Source: Orenia metallireducens (GTDB lineage Bacteria > Bacillota > Halanaerobiia > Halobacteroidales > Halobacteroidaceae). From it: DNA of 64,000 bases. Below, one piece after another: positions 62,824-64,000 of this stretch. Below the pieces are notes generated by a model. It was not told the origin of the DNA. It saw only the letters and a list, made by a program, of their open reading frames with translations, and made no database searches. The position numbers were made by a program, and so were the translations under genes. Position 1 is the stretch's first letter. Each line of letters begins with the position of its first letter. The stretch is from contig NZ_LWDV01000006.1 in the NCBI RefSeq assembly GCF_001693735.1, positions 173,443-237,442 on the forward strand, in the 5' to 3' direction.

Positions 62824-64000
62824 TTAATGCCCTAAAATTACTCCTGACAACTCTGGTATTCTTAATTTTAATCTTCCATCTATAAGATTATAATCTCTAT
62901 CATTTAATAGATCTACTAATCCCTTCTGATTAGCCAAGTTGTACTTACTTAAATCTAACTCTACCTCTACTTCCTGCTCTTTAGAGTTTAAAATAACAAG
63001 CAGCTCTTCTTGACTATAGCTTTTAATATAAGCCCAAATCCCCCTTTTATCATCAACAAGCAAATCCTCTCTCTTACCTAAACTTAAGGATAGATGATTC
63101 TTTCTGATATTGCATAATCTTTGATAAAAGCTATACAACTCTTTATCCTGCTCTTCTCCCCATAACATAAAGTTGCGGGAATAATCATAGACAATTGCTC
63201 CTGTATTATCATCTCGACAATCATTTTCTTGTGATAACCCTACCTCTGTACCATAATAGATAAACTGAGTTCCTGCTAAAGTGAACTGGCAGGTTGCTGC
63301 TAATTTTAGTCTTCTCTTATCATCTGCTGCTTCCCATAAGAAACGAACCATATCATGATTATCTAAAAATCTACATAAGATAAATTCGTCTTCATAAAAA
63401 TTGTCTAAATAATCTAAATCATCTTTAAAATCTGATACACTCTTACTACCATAAATAAATAACTCTCTAAAGCTCCACACCAAAGAGAAATCAAAGCAAC
63501 CATCCAACTCGCCAGCAAATCTATTTGTAATCCCAGGACCTTCCCAGACTTCACCAAAGACATAGACATCAGGTTTAACCTGTTTAATAGCTATTCTTAA
63601 TTCAGTCCAGAAATCATGGGATAAACCATAGGCATAATCCATTCTTAAACCATCAAAATCATAGATTTCTAGCCACTTTAATAAATGTTCATAAATAGTA
63701 TAATGCCTAGCTTCAGGATAGTCATTATTGATATGAGGCAGTTCTTTTAATCCAAAAAAGCCATCATATTGGTTAGGCCAATCAGTAAATTTAAACCAAT
63801 TATAATACTCACTCTCTTTATCTTGTTGTGCCTCCTTAAAGAAAGGATGTTGATTAGAACAATGATTTGGTACAAAATCTAAAATAATCTTTAAGCCCTT
63901 CTTATGAGCTGAATCAATCAATTCCTTTAATAAGTTAGTATCACCAAAATGCTTATCAATTCCCAAGAAATCTGTAATATGATAGCCATGATAATACAAG
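62824..64000 (-). CDS. GH13 alpha-glucosidase/amylase family protein, C-terminal part
   Basis: The last 391 residues of a glycoside hydrolase family 13 enzyme; the N-terminal end is beyond the right edge. Region I is DFVPNHCS, region II GLRMDYAYG (nucleophile Asp121 in this fragment), region III VFGEVWEG (acid/base Glu150) and region IV FLDNHD (Asp216). The C-terminal domain has GIWAYIKSYSQEELLVILNS. Maltodextrin or trehalose hydrolysis is likely; the exact specificity cannot be read. The first visible codon is not a true start. Confidence 0.9.
   Translation of the reverse strand, partial: LYYHGYHITDFLGIDKHFGDTNLLKELIDSAHKKGLKIILDFVPNHCSNQHPFFKEAQQDKESEYYNWFKFTDWPNQYDGFFGLKELPHINNDYPEARHYTIYEHLLKWLEIYDFDGLRMDYAYGLSHDFWTELRIAIKQVKPDVYVFGEVWEGPGITNRFAGELDGCFDFSLVWSFRELFIYGSKSVSDFKDDLDYLDNFYEDEFILCRFLDNHDMVRFLWEAADDKRRLKLAATCQFTLAGTQFIYYGTEVGLSQENDCRDDNTGAIVYDYSRNFMLWGEEQDKELYSFYQRLCNIRKNHLSLSLGKREDLLVDDKRGIWAYIKSYSQEELLVILNSKEQEVEVELDLSKYNLANQKGLVDLLNDRDYNLIDGRLKLRIPELSGVILGH

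Overview
The window looks like a chromosomal segment of a spore-forming Firmicute with an outer membrane, most likely from the Halanaerobiales (Halobacteroidaceae, Orenia-like). The reasons are a low GC content with AT-rich intergenic DNA, strong GGAGG ribosome binding sites, endospore genes (spoIVA, spoIIP, spoVS, a YIEGIA pair), and genes that make sense only in a diderm cell: predicted beta-barrel proteins, a lipid-A-disaccharide-synthase N-terminal-domain protein and an ArnT-type sugar transferase. The genus is an inference. No rRNA, tRNA, CRISPR array, prophage or intact insertion sequence was seen. Almost every gene is on the minus strand.

Layout in coordinate order, with transcription mostly leftward. 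1-2.8 kb: a zinc ABC transporter with a promoter flanked by Zur-like operators, and a Fur-boxed flavodoxin/DUF3793 operon. 2.9-3.7 kb: a frameshifted HD-GYP gene facing HU. 4-16 kb: HU, spoIVA, gpsA, plsY, der, a DUF512 radical-SAM protein, the YIEGIA pair, spoIIP, a DUF1614-like protein, spoVS and ymdB. 16.5-29.6 kb: an orphan gene, rny, a split SMC-like ATPase with its Mre11/SbcD-type nuclease, recX, recA, a decayed thpR, a membrane phosphoesterase, cinA and a HhH-DUF4912 fusion. 30-34 kb: a small barrel protein, a propeller-like lipoprotein and a short FtsH-type protease with a membrane partner. 34.8-40.4 kb: polyphosphate metabolism, with ppk and two divergent Ppx/GppA-HD paralogues around a Pho-box-like array. 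40.5-49 kb: small metabolic genes, a heterodimeric ABC exporter behind a leader region, a GNAT pseudogene, and methyltransferase, tautomerase, GNAT and Nudix genes. 49-55 kb: an envelope-sugar operon behind a two-component system. 55-64 kb: a predicted outer-membrane protein, a DUF362 ferredoxin, a C45 acyltransferase, rimO-pgsA-pgpA and a truncated GH13 glycosidase.

The most unusual parts are: (1) recX-SbcD-ATPase(N)-coiled coil-ATPase(C), in which the Rad50/SbcC-type ATPase is split just after its CPTC hook and the N half carries tandem repeats of about 47 residues; (2) the leader of the ABC exporter, with a consensus promoter, a 35-codon ORF, two terminators with interchangeable stems and a 14-codon ORF; (3) at least five copies plus a half copy of an intergenic element with inverted ends reading ATATTGCGACACTT and three kinds of interior; (4) a Ppx paralogue with eroded phosphate loops beside ppk. 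Three broken genes (HD-GYP, thpR, GNAT) can be read directly.
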